From: Pseudomonas nabeulensis
Lineage (GTDB): Bacteria > Pseudomonadota > Gammaproteobacteria > Pseudomonadales > Pseudomonadaceae
DNA: 64,000 nt
Direction of reading: 5' to 3'
NCBI RefSeq assembly: GCF_004682045.1
Contig: NZ_QUZT01000017.1
Coordinates: 38,044-102,043 of the forward strand
Shown here: positions 25,538-38,768 of the stretch, piece by piece
Layout: each line of letters begins with the position of its first letter
How positions within the stretch are numbered: the stretch's first letter is position 1
Notes under the pieces: generated by a model
Told to the model about the DNA's origin: nothing
The model's input: the letters and a program-made list of their open reading frames with translations, nothing else
The model's database searches: none
Made by a program: the position numbers and the translations under genes

Positions 25538-25579
25538 CGTATACTCCGGCATTATTTACGCCCGCCGTGCGAGGCCATC

Positions 25580-28414
<2,835 letters not shown>

Positions 28415-28430
28415 TTTATCAGGCTCAATG

Positions 28431-28468
28431 AAAAGCCCCAGTCACTGTGCAGTGACTGGGGCTTTTTT
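28431..28468. terminator. Bidirectional terminator between uvrA and the ferritin gene
   Basis: A long perfect stem, AAAAGCCCCAGTCACTG with its complement, has a tiny loop and T-runs on both strands (TTTTTT after the right arm). It should end both converging transcripts. Confidence 0.95.
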
Positions 28469-28479
28469 GTAGCCGGGAA

Positions 28480-28944
28480 TCAGAACTGCGATTGCAGGTA
28501 ATTCTCCAGGCCAATCAACTTGATCAGACCCAACTGCTTTTCCAGCCAGTAGGTGTGATCTTCTTCGGTATCGTTCAACTGCACGCGCAAGATTTCGCGG
28601 GTGACATAGTCGTTGTGCTGCTCGCAAAGCTCGATGCCTTTGCAAAGCGCGGCACGGACTTTGTACTCGAGGCGCAGGTCGGCAGCGAGCATGTCAGGCA
28701 CTGTGGTGCCTACATCCAAGTCGTCGGGACGCATGCGCGGCGTGCCTTCGAGCATCAGGATACGGCGCATCAGTGCGTCGGCGTGCTGTGCCTCTTCTTC
28801 CATCTCGTGGTTGATACGTTCATAGAGCTCGTTAAAGCCCCAGTCTTCGTACATGCGCGAATGGATGAAATATTGGTCACGAGCAGCCAGTTCGCCCGTC
28901 AGCAACGTGTTGAGGTAATCGATTACGTCGGGGTGACCTTGCAT
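28480..28944 (-). CDS. Bacterial ferritin (FtnA-type; commonly annotated bacterioferritin)
   Basis: A 154-residue ferritin subunit from the ATG at 28942-28944 (AGGGAG upstream); the longer frame is not ferritin-like. Ferroxidase ligands are in place: E18, E51, H54, E93, E127 and H130. In bacterioferritins Met52 binds haem between subunits; here residue 52 is alanine (context [11 protein letters not shown]), so intersubunit haem is not expected. P. aeruginosa has a similar haem-free ferritin beside katA that was first named BfrA. It stores iron in the cytoplasm and may supply iron for the haem of the neighbouring catalase. Confidence 0.9.
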   Translation of the reverse strand: MQGHPDVIDYLNTLLTGELAARDQYFIHSRMYEDWGFNELYERINHEMEEEAQHADALMRRILMLEGTPRMRPDDLDVGTTVPDMLAADLRLEYKVRAALCKGIELCEQHNDYVTREILRVQLNDTEEDHTYWLEKQLGLIKLIGLENYLQSQF

Positions 28945-29056
28945 CGCCCTACATCTCCCTGCTTGAAAGTCTGTAGTTTGAACCATGATGACTCGGAGGT
29001 CACGGGACAAACGGCAGAAAAGTGCATATTTCCGGAGAAAAGTAGAGGATTTAACG

Positions 29057-29083
29057 CAAAAACCGCCCAAATGAGGGCGGTTC
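29057..29083 (-). terminator. katA terminator
   Basis: The 8-bp stem AACCGCCC/GGGCGGTT (29061-29068 with 29075-29082) has a 6-base loop. On the minus strand it is followed by TTT G, a short U-tract. It lies between katA and the downstream ferritin gene, so the two are probably separate transcripts with some readthrough. Confidence 0.8.
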
Positions 29084-29099
29084 TGCTTCTCGTTTAGAG

Positions 29100-30548
29100 T
29101 CAGTTAAGCGATACACCCAGTGCCTTTGCGATTGCTTCTCCATAAGCAGGGTCTGCCTTATAGAAGTGCTGCAATTGACGCTGCACCACATCACTGGAAA
29201 CCCCACTCATTGCACCGGCAATGTTGCTGGTAAGCAGCGCTTTTTGCTCATCACTCATCAAGCGGAACAGTGCACCGGCGTGGCTGTAGTAGTCAGTGTC
29301 TTCGCGATGATCATAACGATCTGCCGCACCGCTCAATGCCAGCGCAGGCTCTGCGTACTGCGGCGCTTGTTTAGGCGCATCTGCGTAGCTATTTGGTTCG
29401 TAGTTTGGCGCGGCACCACCGTTGCTGCCGAAAGCCATCGAACCGTCACGCTGGTAGCTGTTCACCGAGTTGCGTGGGGCGTTCACCGGCAGTTGCTGAT
29501 GGTTGGTGCCAACACGGTAGCGATGGGCATCTGCGTAGGCGAACACGCGACCTTGCAGCATGCGGTCTGGCGACAAGCCAACCCCTGGAACCATATTGCT
29601 TGGACCGAACGCTGCTTGCTCGACTTCGGCGAAGTAGTTCTGTGGATTACGGTTGAGTTCCAACTCGCCCACTTCGATCAGCGGGAACTCTTTCTGCGAC
29701 CAGGTCTTGGTCACGTCGAACGGGTTCTCGTAATGAGCATTGGCCTGGGCCTCAGTCATGATCTGGATGCAGACGCGCCATTTAGGGAAGTCACCGCGCT
29801 CGATTGCACCGAACAGGTCGCGCTGGGCGTAGTCCGGGTCGGTACCGGCCAAGCGCGCAGCCTCGGCTGGCGCCAGGTTCTTGATGCCCTGCTTGGTCTT
29901 GTAGTGCCACTTAACCCAATGACGTTCGCCGTTCGCGTTGATCAGGCTGTAAGTGTGGCTACCGAAGCCATGCATGTGACGGTAGCCATCTGGGATGCCA
30001 CGGTCCGAAAACAGGATGGTGACCTGGTGCAGCGCCTCTGGGGAGTGCGACCAGAAGTCCCACATCATCTGTGCACTTTTCAAGTTGCTTTGCGGAAGGC
30101 GTTTTTGCGTGTGGATGAAGTCAGGGAATTTCAGCGGATCACGGATGAAGAACACAGGGGTGTTGTTCCCCACGATGTCCCAGTTGCCCTCTTCGGTATA
30201 GAACTTCAACGCGAAGCCACGTGGGTCACGTTCGGTATCCGCCGAACCACGCTCACCACCTACAGTCGAGAAACGCAGGAACGTGGGAGTCTGCTTGCCA
30301 ACGGACTCGAACAGCTTGGCGCTGGTGTACTGGGTAATGTCTTTGGTGACCGTGAATGTGCCGTAAGCGCCCGAGCCTTTAGCGTGTACGCGACGCTCTG
30401 GAATGTTTTCACGGTTGAAGTGAGCAAGCTTTTCGATCAGATGAAAATCGTCGAGCAGCAGCGGGCCACGAGGGCCAGCAGAGCGGGAGTTCTGGTTGTC
30501 CGCAACGGGAGCACCGCTGGCGGTGGTAAGGATCTTGTTCTGGCTCAT
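29100..30548 (-). CDS. katA: Catalase KatA (small-subunit, clade 3)
   Basis: Haem catalase that breaks down hydrogen peroxide. The ATG at 30546-30548 has GAGGAAT eight or so bases upstream and gives 482 residues; an ATG two codons earlier is too close to it. The active-site histidine is in [12 protein letters not shown] (about residue 53), the distal Asn is in GNNTPVFF, and the proximal haem tyrosine is in [14 protein letters not shown] (about 338). The length and lack of a C-terminal flavodoxin domain fit clade 3. It follows the alpha operon on the same strand but beyond its terminator. Confidence 0.97.
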   Translation of the reverse strand: MSQNKILTTASGAPVADNQNSRSAGPRGPLLLDDFHLIEKLAHFNRENIPERRVHAKGSGAYGTFTVTKDITQYTSAKLFESVGKQTPTFLRFSTVGGERGSADTERDPRGFALKFYTEEGNWDIVGNNTPVFFIRDPLKFPDFIHTQKRLPQSNLKSAQMMWDFWSHSPEALHQVTILFSDRGIPDGYRHMHGFGSHTYSLINANGERHWVKWHYKTKQGIKNLAPAEAARLAGTDPDYAQRDLFGAIERGDFPKWRVCIQIMTEAQANAHYENPFDVTKTWSQKEFPLIEVGELELNRNPQNYFAEVEQAAFGPSNMVPGVGLSPDRMLQGRVFAYADAHRYRVGTNHQQLPVNAPRNSVNSYQRDGSMAFGSNGGAAPNYEPNSYADAPKQAPQYAEPALALSGAADRYDHREDTDYYSHAGALFRLMSDEQKALLTSNIAGAMSGVSSDVVQRQLQHFYKADPAYGEAIAKALGVSLN

Positions 30549-30741
30549 GTGCATATTCCTCAGGTCGGGCTTGGAACTGCCGGCTAATCGGCTTGGTGGA
30601 GAGTATTGATCATCAACATGACACCCACAAATTCATAAAATCACGGGCTTCAATAGAAAATAACTACCAATAACTCCGACTCCGATAGTGTCGACCTTTC
30701 GCCTTGAGCGCTTGTACACATGGTGCTTTTGTTACGGGCAC

Positions 30742-30767
30742 AAAAAACCGGGCGCTAGGCCCGGTTC
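30742..30767 (-). terminator. Alpha operon terminator after rplQ
   Basis: The 8-bp stem AACCGGGC/GCCCGGTT (30746-30753 with 30759-30766) has loop GCTAG and a T6 tract on the minus strand. It ends the 30-kb ribosomal supercluster and isolates katA. Confidence 0.92.
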
Positions 30768-30786
30768 TTCGTTACAGCTTGTCGTC

Positions 30787-31173
30787 TTACTCGGCGCTTA
30801 CAGCTTCGCCGGCAGTAGCACGATCAACCAACTCGACGTACGCCATAGGCGCGTTGTCGCCAGCGCGGAAACCGCACTTGAGGATGCGCAGGTAGCCACC
30901 CTCACGGGTAGCGTAACGCTTGCCCAGGTCGTTGAAGAGCTTACCAACGATAGCTTTCGAACGAGTACGGTCGAAAGCCAGACGGCGGTTAGCCAGGCTG
31001 TCTGTCTTGGCCAAAGTGATCAGCGGCTCAGCAACGCGACGCAGTTCTTTAGCTTTCGGCAGTGTAGTTTTGATCAGCTCGTGCTCGAACAGCGACACCG
31101 CCATGTTTTGGAACATGGCCTTGCGGTGCGAGCTGGTACGGCTCAGGTGACGACCACTTTTACGATGACGCAT
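30787..31173 (-). CDS. rplQ: 50S ribosomal protein L17
   Basis: Large-subunit protein near the peptide exit tunnel. The 128-residue protein starts [20 protein letters not shown] and ends with a short acidic tail ([12 protein letters not shown]), as in other gamma-proteobacteria. It is the last gene of the alpha operon (rpsM-rpsK-rpsD-rpoA-rplQ), 41 bases after rpoA, and precedes a clear terminator. Confidence 0.99.
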
Positions 31174-31214
31174 GGTTCATTCCTTACCAAACTCACGTTC
31201 GGTGATTACGACGA

Positions 31215-32216
31215 TCAGGCAGTCGCCTTGTCGTCCTTCTTAAGACTTGCAGGCGGCCAGTTGTCGAGGCGCATGCCGAGGGACAGACCGCGGGAGGCCA
31301 GAACGTCCTTGATTTCAGTCAAGGATTTCTTGCCCAGGTTCGGAGTCTTCAACAGTTCTACTTCGGTACGCTGAATCAGGTCGCCGATGTAGTAAATGTT
31401 TTCCGCCTTAAGGCAGTTAGCCGAACGTACAGTCAGTTCCAGATCGTCAACCGGGCGAAGCAGGATCGGATCGATCTCGTCTTCCTGCTCGATTACCACT
31501 GGTTCGCTGTCACCCTTGAGGTCGACGAACGCAGCCAACTGCTGTTGCAGAATGGTTGCAGCGCGGCGGATAGCCTCTTCAGGATCCAGAGTACCGTTGG
31601 TTTCCAGATCAATAACCAGCTTGTCCAGGTTAGTACGCTGTTCGACACGGGCGTTTTCCACCACGTATGCGATACGGCGAACCGGGCTGAACGAAGAGTC
31701 AAGCTGCAAGCGACCAATGCTGCGGCTTTCGTCTTCATCGCTCTGACGCGAGTCGGCCGGTTCATAACCACGACCACGAGCTACGGTGAGCTTCATGTTC
31801 AGGGCGCCGTTAGACGCCAGGTTAGCGATTACGTGATCGGGGTTAACGATCTCGACATCATGATCCAGCTGAATATCGGCAGCGGTAACCACCCCCGAAC
31901 CCTTCTTCGACAAGGTCAGCGTAACTTCGTCACGGCCGTGCAGCTTGATAGCCAGACCTTTAAGGTTCAACAGGATTTCAATTACGTCTTCCTGTACACC
32001 TTCGATGGCGCTGTACTCGTGGAGCACACCGTCAATCTCGGCCTCGACTACTGCACAGCCGGGCATTGAGGACAACAGGATGCGGCGCAGCGCGTTGCCC
32101 AGGGTGTGGCCAAAACCACGCTCGAGAGGCTCGAGAGTGATCTTGGCGCGGGTTGGACTGACAACCTGCACATCAATGTGGCGGGGTGTCAGGAACTCAT
32201 TTACCGAAATCTGCAT
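31215..32216 (-). CDS. rpoA: RNA polymerase alpha subunit
   Basis: Assembles the polymerase core and reads UP elements. The 333 residues comprise the N-terminal dimerisation domain (about 1-235), a linker, and the C-terminal DNA/activator-binding domain (about 250-325). The latter contains [17 protein letters not shown] and [13 protein letters not shown] with the residues known to touch DNA. The C-terminal tail is Lys/Asp-rich. It lies 22 bases after rpsD. Confidence 0.99.
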   Translation of the reverse strand: MQISVNEFLTPRHIDVQVVSPTRAKITLEPLERGFGHTLGNALRRILLSSMPGCAVVEAEIDGVLHEYSAIEGVQEDVIEILLNLKGLAIKLHGRDEVTLTLSKKGSGVVTAADIQLDHDVEIVNPDHVIANLASNGALNMKLTVARGRGYEPADSRQSDEDESRSIGRLQLDSSFSPVRRIAYVVENARVEQRTNLDKLVIDLETNGTLDPEEAIRRAATILQQQLAAFVDLKGDSEPVVIEQEDEIDPILLRPVDDLELTVRSANCLKAENIYYIGDLIQRTEVELLKTPNLGKKSLTEIKDVLASRGLSLGMRLDNWPPASLKKDDKATA

Positions 32217-32238
32217 GGATGCACCTATTTTCTAGCCC

Positions 32239-32859
32239 TTACTTGGAGTAGAGCTCGACAATCAGGCTTTCGTTGATGTCGGCGGACAGATCACTGCGAG
32301 CAGGAACGTTCTTGAAAACGCCCGACTTCTTCTCAGTGTCTACTTCTACCCATTCTACGCGGCCACGTTGGGCACACAGATCGAGAGCTTGGACAATGCG
32401 AAGTTGGTTTTTAGCTTTCTCGCGAACTGCGACCACGTCACCAGCACGAACCTGGTAAGACGGAACGTTTACGGTCTGACCGTTAACGCTGATCGACTTG
32501 TGCGATACCAGCTGACGGGATTCGGCACGAGTCGAACCAAAGCCCATACGGTATACAACGTTGTCCAGACGGCATTCGAGCAGTTGCAGCAGGTTTTCAC
32601 CGGTTGCACCTTTCTTGCCAGCAGCTTCTTTGTAGTAGCCGCTGAACTGACGCTCGAGAACGCCGTAGATACGACGGACCTTCTGCTTTTCACGCAGTTG
32701 GGTGCCGTAGTCGGACTGGCGACCGCGGCGTTGGCCGTGGATACCAGGTGCTGCTTCAATGTTGCACTTCGATTCGATCGCGCGCACGCCGCTCTTCAGG
32801 AAGAGATCGGTGCCCTCGCGACGAGCGAGTTTGCATTTTGGACCAATGTAACGAGCCAT
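32239..32859 (-). CDS. rpsD: 30S ribosomal protein S4
   Basis: Primary 16S rRNA-binding protein that nucleates small-subunit assembly and, in E. coli, represses the alpha operon. The 206-residue protein begins [18 protein letters not shown] and holds the S4 RNA-binding domain (about 97-160, with [19 protein letters not shown]). Only two cysteines are in the N-terminal region (C9 and C32), so it is not the four-cysteine zinc form. Confidence 0.99.
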   Translation of the reverse strand: MARYIGPKCKLARREGTDLFLKSGVRAIESKCNIEAAPGIHGQRRGRQSDYGTQLREKQKVRRIYGVLERQFSGYYKEAAGKKGATGENLLQLLECRLDNVVYRMGFGSTRAESRQLVSHKSISVNGQTVNVPSYQVRAGDVVAVREKAKNQLRIVQALDLCAQRGRVEWVEVDTEKKSGVFKNVPARSDLSADINESLIVELYSK

Positions 32860-32877
32860 TCTTTACGATCTCCTGGA

Positions 32878-33267
32878 TTACACGCGGCGCTTCTTCGGCG
32901 GACGGCACCCGTTGTGCGGGATTGGCGTCACGTCGGTGATGCTGGCGATCTTATAGCCACAGCCGTTCAAAGCACGGACAGCAGACTCACGACCTGGACC
33001 TGGGCCCTTGACGTTAACGTCGAGGTTTTTCAGGCCGTATTCCAGCGCAGCTTGACCAGCACGTTCAGCAGCTACTTGAGCAGCAAACGGGGTGGACTTG
33101 CGGGAACCGCGGAAACCCGAACCACCGGAGGTAGCCCAAGAAAGCGCGTTACCTTGACGGTCGGTGATGGTCACGATGGTGTTGTTAAAAGATGCATGGA
33201 TGTGGGCGATGCCATCAACCACTGTCTTTTTAACTTTTTTACGAGGACGAGCAGCAGGTTTTGCCAT
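32878..33267 (-). CDS. rpsK: 30S ribosomal protein S11
   Basis: Platform protein that contacts mRNA near the Shine-Dalgarno helix. The 129-residue length is typical. An N-terminal basic tail ([14 protein letters not shown]) precedes the conserved [17 protein letters not shown] and ends in [11 protein letters not shown]. It lies 18 bases before rpsD and 30 after rpsM. Confidence 0.99.
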   Translation of the reverse strand: MAKPAARPRKKVKKTVVDGIAHIHASFNNTIVTITDRQGNALSWATSGGSGFRGSRKSTPFAAQVAAERAGQAALEYGLKNLDVNVKGPGPGRESAVRALNGCGYKIASITDVTPIPHNGCRPPKKRRV

Positions 33268-33297
33268 GATAATTTTCCTGTCGATTCGCTGGGGCGA

Positions 33298-33654
33298 TTA
33301 CTTGCGGATCGGCTTACGCGGACCTTTACGGGTACGCGCGTTAGTCTTGGTACGCTGACCGCGTACTGGAAGACCACGACGATGACGCAGACCGCGATAG
33401 CAACCGAGGTCCATCAAACGCTTGATTTTCATGTTGATTTCGCGACGCAGGTCACCTTCAGTGGTGAACTTCGCCACTTCGCCACGCAGCTGTTCAATCT
33501 GCTCGTCGCTCAGATCCTTGATCTTAGCGGCTGGGTTTACCCCAGCAACTGCGCAAATTTTCTGCGCAGTAGTGCGACCAACACCATAGATGTAGGTCAG
33601 CGAGATAACAGTGTGCTTGTTATCTGGAATGTTAACGCCTGCAATACGGGCCAT
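33298..33654 (-). CDS. rpsM: 30S ribosomal protein S13
   Basis: Head protein that bridges to the large subunit and contacts P-site tRNA through its C-terminal tail. The 118 residues begin [19 protein letters not shown] and contain [20 protein letters not shown]; the tail is strongly basic ([10 protein letters not shown]). It is the first gene of the alpha operon, following a 129-base region with the spc terminator and a leader where S4 feedback would act if conserved. Confidence 0.99.
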   Translation of the reverse strand: MARIAGVNIPDNKHTVISLTYIYGVGRTTAQKICAVAGVNPAAKIKDLSDEQIEQLRGEVAKFTTEGDLRREINMKIKRLMDLGCYRGLRHRRGLPVRGQRTKTNARTRKGPRKPIRK

Positions 33655-33737
33655 TCAGTGGGACTCCAATTGACAGCTACCTACGCCCCGGAAGCCAAGA
33701 AATAGGGCGCGAGATAATATCGCTGTAATAACAAATA

Positions 33738-33767
33738 ATCAACCCGGCAGCGCACTAGCTGCCGGGC
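33738..33767 (-). terminator. Hairpin between rpmJ (spc) and rpsM (alpha)
   Basis: The perfect 9-bp stem CCCGGCAGC/GCTGCCGGG (33743-33751 with 33758-33766) is followed on the minus strand by a broken T-rich tract (TTGATTATTTG). It probably acts as a partial terminator at the spc/alpha border. Confidence 0.75.
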
Positions 33768-33783
33768 TTCAAGCGGATCACAC

Positions 33784-33900
33784 TCAGCCTTGGCGCTGTT
33801 TGTGACGCGGTTCCGCGCTGCAAATTACTCGAACAACACCTTCGCGGCGAATAATCTTGCAGTTACGGCACAGCTTTTTCACCGATGCACGAACTTTCAT
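33784..33900 (-). CDS. rpmJ: 50S ribosomal protein L36
   Basis: A 38-residue protein too short for most ORF callers. It reads [17 protein letters not shown] at the start and ends [10 protein letters not shown]. It is the zinc-binding form, with ligands in CRNC, a third Cys in VICS and His in PRHK. It lies 28 bases after secY, as in E. coli, and closes the spc operon. Confidence 0.98.
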
Positions 33901-33928
33901 CACCAACTCCTCGAACCTTATGGGGTAC

Positions 33929-35257
33929 TCAGCGCAACATGCCGCTGCCGTAGCCCTTCAGGTTGGCTTTCTTCATCAGGGATTCGTACTGGTGCGAAAC
34001 GAGGTGCGATTGTACTTGGGACATGAAGTCCATCACAACCACGACGACGATCAGCAACGAGGTCCCGCCAAGGTAGAACGGAACGTTTGCTGCAACCACC
34101 AGGAACTGGGGCAACAAGCACACGGCCGTCATATATAGAGCACCGAACAGGGTCAAACGAGTCAGAACACCATCAATGTAGCGTGCGGACTGCTCACCTG
34201 GACGGATACCCGGAATAAAGGCACCGGACTTCTTCAGGTTTTCCGCTACGTCTTTCGGATTGAACATCAACGCCGTATAGAAGAAGCAGAAGAAAATAAT
34301 CCCTGCACTAAACAGCAGAATATTCAACGGCTGACCAGGAGCGATCGACTGAGAGAGATCCTGCAGCCAGCCCATATTTTCGGACTGACCAAACCAGGTA
34401 CCCAACGAAGCCGGAAACAGCAAAATGCTGCTCGCGAAAATGGCCGGGATAACACCGGCCATATTCACTTTCAGCGGCAAGTGGCTGGTCTGCGCAGCAA
34501 AGACCTTACGGCCCTGCTGACGCTTGGCGTAGTGAACAGCAATACGACGCTGACCACGCTCAATGAACACCACAAAACCGATAATCGCTACTGCCAGCAA
34601 ACCGATAGCAACCAGGGCAAAGATATTGATATCACCCTGACGTGCAGACTCGAAAGACTGCCCGATTGCTCTCGGAAGACCGGCGACGATACCTGCGAAA
34701 ATCAACATCGAGATACCGTTACCAACACCACGCTCAGTAATCTGCTCACCCAGCCACATCATGAACATCGCACCAGCCACAAACGTGGATACCGCGACGA
34801 AATGGAAGCCAAAGTCACCAGTGAACGCAACGCCCTGCCCTGCCAGGCCAACGGACATGCCGATAGCTTGAACCAGGGCGAGGACGACAGTGCCGTAGCG
34901 GGTGTACTGGCTAATCTTGCGACGGCCAGCTTCACCTTCCTTCTTCAACTGCTCCAGCTGCGGGCTGACGGCGGTCATCAGTTGCATGATGATCGATGCC
35001 GAGATGTACGGCATGATCCCCAGTGCAAAAATGCTCATCCGTTCCAGCGCGCCGCCGGAAAACATGTTGAACAAGCTAAGAATGGTCCCCTCATTCTGTC
35101 GAAACAGGTCTGCGAGTCGGTCCGGGTTGATACCTGGAACCGGGATGTGTGCGCCTATTCGGTAGACGATAATCGCCAGGAACAGAAAACGCAGACGAGC
35201 CCAAAGTTCAGACATACCGCCTTTGCCGAGCGCTGAGAGAGCACCTTGCTTAGCCAT
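33929..35257 (-). CDS. secY: Protein translocase channel subunit SecY
   Basis: Central pore of the Sec translocon, with SecE (also in this window) and SecG. The 442 residues contain ten transmembrane helices, the plug/lateral-gate region starting with helix 2 ([18 protein letters not shown]), and the long cytosolic loops that bind ribosome or SecA ([19 protein letters not shown]). The C-terminus ends [13 protein letters not shown]. Its ATG abuts the rplO stop. Confidence 0.99.
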
Positions 35258-35695
35258 TTATTCCTCGAACTTGCCGCCAGCTGCTTCGATAGCCGAACGC
35301 GCACCTTTGGTGGCGCCGATTCCCTTGCCGATAGTGACAGCGCGAGTCACTTCACCGGACAGCATGATTTTCACACGCTGTACGTTGACGTTGATCACGT
35401 TGGCATCTTTCAGGGTCTGCAGAGTAACGATGTCGCCTTCCACTTTAGCCAGCTCGGACAGACGCACTTCTGCGCGGTCCATGGCTTTCAGGGATACGAA
35501 ACCGAACTTAGGCAGGCGACGATGCAGCGGCTGTTGACCGCCTTCAAAGCCTGGAGCGATGGTGCCACCGGAGCGGGAGGTTTGACCTTTGTGGCCACGG
35601 CCACCAGTCTTACCCAAACCGCTACCGATACCACGGCCCGGACGATGCTTTTCGCGACGGGAACCCGGCGCTGGACTCAGATCATTGAGTTTCAT
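35258..35695 (-). CDS. rplO: 50S ribosomal protein L15
   Basis: Late assembly protein of the large subunit. The 145-residue protein starts [20 protein letters not shown], has the glycine/arginine-rich loop [20 protein letters not shown], and ends EAAGGKFEE. It is located between rpmD (3-base gap) and secY (directly adjacent). Confidence 0.99.
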   Translation of the reverse strand: MKLNDLSPAPGSRREKHRPGRGIGSGLGKTGGRGHKGQTSRSGGTIAPGFEGGQQPLHRRLPKFGFVSLKAMDRAEVRLSELAKVEGDIVTLQTLKDANVINVNVQRVKIMLSGEVTRAVTIGKGIGATKGARSAIEAAGGKFEE

Positions 35696-35698
35696 CGA

Positions 35699-35875
35699 TT
35701 AACCCTCTACACGCAGCATGTAGTAAGCCTTGTTGATCATCCCGCGATTCTCGGGAGTATCCTGGACTTCTACAGTGTGACCGATGCGACGCAGACCCAG
35801 ACCTTTAACGCACAGTTTGTGGTTAGGGATGCGGCCGGTCATGCTTTTGATCAGCGTAACTTTAACGGTAGCCAT
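35699..35875 (-). CDS. rpmD: 50S ribosomal protein L30
   Basis: A 58-residue protein, missed by length filters. It reads [20 protein letters not shown] from the start and ends YYMLRVEG, matching L30 throughout. It lies two bases after rpsE and three before rplO. Confidence 0.98.
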
Positions 35876-35877
35876 GA

Positions 35878-36378
35878 TTACTTGATCTCCTCAACACGCA
35901 GGCCACGCTTGGCTGCGATGGACTCAGGAGACTGCATAGCCTTCAGACCCTTGAAAGTGGCGTGAACCACGTTTACTGGGTTAGTCGAGCCGTAGCACTT
36001 GGCCAGAACGTTCTGAACGCCAGCAACTTCGAGGACAGCACGCATAGCGCCGCCAGCGATGATACCGGTACCTTCAGAAGCAGGCTGCATGTACACCTTC
36101 GAAGCGCCGTGAGCGGACTTCATTGCGTACTGCAGAGTGGTGCCGTTCAGATCAACCTGGATCATGTTGCGACGAGCAGCTTCCATTGCCTTCTGGATCG
36201 CAGCAGGCACTTCACGCGACTTGCCACGGCCGAAGCCAACACGGCCCTTACCATCACCTACCACGGTCAACGCGGTGAAAGTGAAGATACGGCCGCCTTT
36301 AACGGTTTTGGCTACGCGGTTAACTTGAACCAGCTTCTCAATGTAGCCTTCGTCGCGCTTTTGGTCGTTATTTGACAT
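35878..36378 (-). CDS. rpsE: 30S ribosomal protein S5
   Basis: Small-subunit protein at the mRNA entry site, important for decoding fidelity. The 166 residues contain the double-stranded RNA-binding-like N-terminal domain with [18 protein letters not shown] and the spectinomycin-loop region [15 protein letters not shown]. No resistance-type change is apparent there. Confidence 0.99.
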
Positions 36379-36381
36379 AAC

Positions 36382-36732
36382 TTAGAACTCCAGCCCAGCT
36401 TCACGAGCAGCATCAGCCAGCGCTTTCACGCGACCGTGGTACTTGAAGCCAGAGCGGTCGAAAGCCACTTGCGAGACGCCAGCGGCCTTAGCACGCGTAG
36501 CGACCAGCTGGCCAACCTTAGTGGCCGCGTCGATGTTGCCGGTGGCACCATCACGCAGTTCTTTATCCAAAGTCGAGGCGCTTGCCAGGACTTTGTTGCC
36601 GTCGGCCGAGATGACCTGGGCGTAGATGTGCTGCGACGAGCGGAACACGCAGAGACGCACGACTTCGAGTTCGTGCATTTTCAGGCGTGCTTTGCGAGCG
36701 CGACGCAGTCGAGTAACTTTTTTGTCGGTCAT
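36382..36732 (-). CDS. rplR: 50S ribosomal protein L18
   Basis: Binds 5S rRNA together with L5 and L25. The 116-residue protein has a basic N-terminal arm ([18 protein letters not shown]), then [19 protein letters not shown] core sequence, and ends [10 protein letters not shown]. It lies three bases before rpsE. Confidence 0.99.
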   Translation of the reverse strand: MTDKKVTRLRRARKARLKMHELEVVRLCVFRSSQHIYAQVISADGNKVLASASTLDKELRDGATGNIDAATKVGQLVATRAKAAGVSQVAFDRSGFKYHGRVKALADAAREAGLEF

Positions 36733-36742
36733 TTGCTATGCC

Positions 36743-37276
36743 CTACTTCTTCTTGGCTTCTTTACGACGGACGACTTCGTCCGCGTAGCGCACACCTTTG
36801 CCTTTGTACGGCTCTGGTGGACGGAAGTCGCGGATCTCAGCGGCCACTTGACCTACCAGCTGCTTGTCGATGCCCTTGATCAGGATATCGGTCTGGCTAG
36901 GGGTCTCGGCAGTGATACCCGCTGGCAGTTCGTAATCCACTGGGTGCGAGAAGCCAAGGGCCAGGTTCAAAACCGTGCCTTTTGCTTGCGCCTTGTAACC
37001 AACACCGACCAGCTGGAGCTTACGCTCGAAGCCTTGGCTTACGCCTTGGACCATGTTGTTTACCAACGCACGCGTGGTACCGGCCATTGCGCGAGTTTGT
37101 TGATCGCCATTGCGAGCAGCGAAACGCAGCTCACCAGCTTCTTCAACGATCTCAACGGACGAATGGATGTTCAGTTCAAGAGTACCCTTGGCACCCTTCA
37201 CCGAAAGCTGTTGGCCTGCGAATTTGACTTCGACACCGGCTGGCAGCTTAACGGGGTTCTTAGCGACGCGAGACAT
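36743..37276 (-). CDS. rplF: 50S ribosomal protein L6
   Basis: Located near the factor-binding site of the large subunit. The 177 residues form two related domains, with the conserved C-terminal block [20 protein letters not shown] and a lysine tail. It begins [19 protein letters not shown], 12 bases after rpsH. Confidence 0.99.
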   Translation of the reverse strand: MSRVAKNPVKLPAGVEVKFAGQQLSVKGAKGTLELNIHSSVEIVEEAGELRFAARNGDQQTRAMAGTTRALVNNMVQGVSQGFERKLQLVGVGYKAQAKGTVLNLALGFSHPVDYELPAGITAETPSQTDILIKGIDKQLVGQVAAEIRDFRPPEPYKGKGVRYADEVVRRKEAKKK

Positions 37277-37288
37277 GCTTATCCCCCC

Positions 37289-37681
37289 TTAGAACACAGT
37301 GCAAAGAACTTCGCCGCCGACACCGGCAGCGCGCGCAGCACGATCCGTCATCACACCTTTGTTGGTGGAGACGATAGACACGCCCAGACCGCCACGAACT
37401 TTCGGCAGATCTTCAGCGGACTTGTACTGACGCAGGCCTGGACGGCTAACGCGCTTCACTTCCTCGATGACCGAACGGCCTTCGAAGTACTTCAGCTCGA
37501 TGGACAGCAGTGCTTTAACATCGCTGCTGATCTGATAACCCGCAATGTAGCCTTCGTCTTTCAGGACTTTGGCAACAGCTACCTTCAACTTGGAAGATGG
37601 CATGCTTACGACGGACTTTTCAGCCATCTGGGCATTACGGATACGAGTTAGCATGTCCGCTAACGGGTCCTGCATACTCAT
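37289..37681 (-). CDS. rpsH: 30S ribosomal protein S8
   Basis: Binds the central domain of 16S rRNA and represses the spc operon in E. coli. The 130 residues start [19 protein letters not shown] and end [10 protein letters not shown]. The gene is separated from rpsN by an unusual 206 bases holding two terminator-like hairpins, so it may need its own promoter. Confidence 0.99.
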   Translation of the reverse strand: MSMQDPLADMLTRIRNAQMAEKSVVSMPSSKLKVAVAKVLKDEGYIAGYQISSDVKALLSIELKYFEGRSVIEEVKRVSRPGLRQYKSAEDLPKVRGGLGVSIVSTNKGVMTDRAARAAGVGGEVLCTVF

Positions 37682-37748
37682 GGGCTAGACGCTCCTAATA
37701 CAAAAAAATTAGCCTTTCGGCTACATATGTCGCCGAGAATCTCCGGGT

Positions 37749-37773
37749 AAAAAACACGGGCTCAGGCGAGCCG
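37749..37773 (-). terminator. Second terminator-like hairpin between rpsN and rpsH
   Basis: The stem GGCTC/GAGCC (37759-37763 with 37768-37772) has loop AGGC. Three bases later on the minus strand comes a T6 run. It is weaker than the hairpin 30 bases upstream in transcription but points the same way. Confidence 0.6.
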
Positions 37774-37794
37774 CGTATTTTAGACACACTCCAG

Positions 37795-37824
37795 AAATGA
37801 AACAAGCCCCAAAAGGGGCTTGTT
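37795..37824 (-). terminator. Strong hairpin downstream of rpsN
   Basis: The perfect 10-bp stem AACAAGCCCC/GGGGCTTGTT (37801-37810 with 37815-37824) has an A4 loop and is followed on the minus strand by TCATTTC. It looks like an intrinsic terminator or attenuator inside the spc operon. Confidence 0.75.
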
Positions 37825-37887
37825 CCAGATTCAAGGTCACCGGCGGTCGTTATCTTGCGATGCAGACCACCTGGACTTCGAACGTAC

Positions 37888-38193
37888 TTACCAGCTGGCT
37901 TTAACCAGACCTGGTACGTCACCACGCATTGCCGCTTCACGCAATTTGTTACGGCCGAGGCCGAACTTGCGGTAAACGCCGTGTGGACGACCGGTCAGGC
38001 GGCAGCGGTTACGCATGCGCGAGGCGCTTGCGTCACGTGGCTGCTTCTGCAGAGCAACTGTAGCTTCCCAACGTGCTTCTGGACTTGCGTTCAGATCAAC
38101 GATGATTGCTTTCAGTGCTGCACGCTTCTTGGCGTACTTGGCAACCGTGAGCTGACGCTTCAGCTCGCGGTTTTTCATGCTCATCTTGGCCAT
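37888..38193 (-). CDS. rpsN: 30S ribosomal protein S14 (zinc-independent form)
   Basis: Head protein. The ATG at 38191-38193 gives the standard 101-residue long form ([20 protein letters not shown]); the upstream extension lies inside rplE sequence. There are no paired CXXC motifs, so this is the zinc-free type. It lies 13 bases after rplE. Confidence 0.99.
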   Translation of the reverse strand: MAKMSMKNRELKRQLTVAKYAKKRAALKAIIVDLNASPEARWEATVALQKQPRDASASRMRNRCRLTGRPHGVYRKFGLGRNKLREAAMRGDVPGLVKASW

Positions 38194-38206
38194 GGTCCTA
38201 CTCCAA

Positions 38207-38746
38207 TCAGTTGCGGAACGGGAATTTGAAAGCACGCAGCAATGCGCGACCTTCATCATCGTTCTTGGCAGTGGTGGTCAGGGTGATGTCCAGACCGCGG
38301 AGAGCATCGATCTTGTCGTAGTCGATTTCCGGGAAGATGATCTGCTCTTTCACGCCCATGCTGTAGTTACCACGACCATCGAAGGACTTGGCATTCAGGC
38401 CGCGGAAGTCGCGAACCCGAGGCAGGGAGATCGACAGCAGACGATCCAGGAATTCATACATACGCTCACGGCGCAGGGTCACTTTGACGCCGATCGGCCA
38501 ACCTTCACGGACTTTAAAGCCAGCGATGGATTTGCGAGCGTAGGTCACAACGACTTTCTGGCCGGTGATCTTTTCCAGGTCAGCAACAGCGTGCTCGATG
38601 ACTTTTTTGTCGCCGATCGCTTCGCCTAGACCCATGTTCAGGGTGATTTTGGTAACGCGCGGAACTTCCATCACGTTCCCAAGCTTAAGTTCTTCCTTAA
38701 GCTTAGGGGCGATTTCCTTCCGGTAAATCTCTTGTAGTCGTGCCAT
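38207..38746 (-). CDS. rplE: 50S ribosomal protein L5
   Basis: Binds 5S rRNA in the central protuberance and contacts P-site tRNA. The 179 residues contain [18 protein letters not shown] and [20 protein letters not shown]. It lies 22 bases after rplX; in E. coli S8 represses translation by binding near this start. Confidence 0.99.
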   Translation of the reverse strand: MARLQEIYRKEIAPKLKEELKLGNVMEVPRVTKITLNMGLGEAIGDKKVIEHAVADLEKITGQKVVVTYARKSIAGFKVREGWPIGVKVTLRRERMYEFLDRLLSISLPRVRDFRGLNAKSFDGRGNYSMGVKEQIIFPEIDYDKIDALRGLDITLTTTAKNDDEGRALLRAFKFPFRN

Positions 38747-38768
38747 GGTCTAATCTACCTAGCAGTGT

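Noticed and set aside
25310..25579. 90-residue N-terminal extension of UvrA
   Set aside because: It overlaps the MFS gene start and the promoter; family length and the GAGG site support the TTG at 25580.
30549..30741. OxyR site upstream of katA
   Set aside because: One partial half-site (GTAG-T-...-CTAT, about 30648-30662) matches 8 of 10 positions, but no second half-site lies at the required spacing.
34481..35236. A 251-residue plus-strand frame opposite secY
   Set aside because: It is antisense to a certain gene, has no ribosome-binding site or domain, and ends in sequence complementary to the SecY N-terminus.
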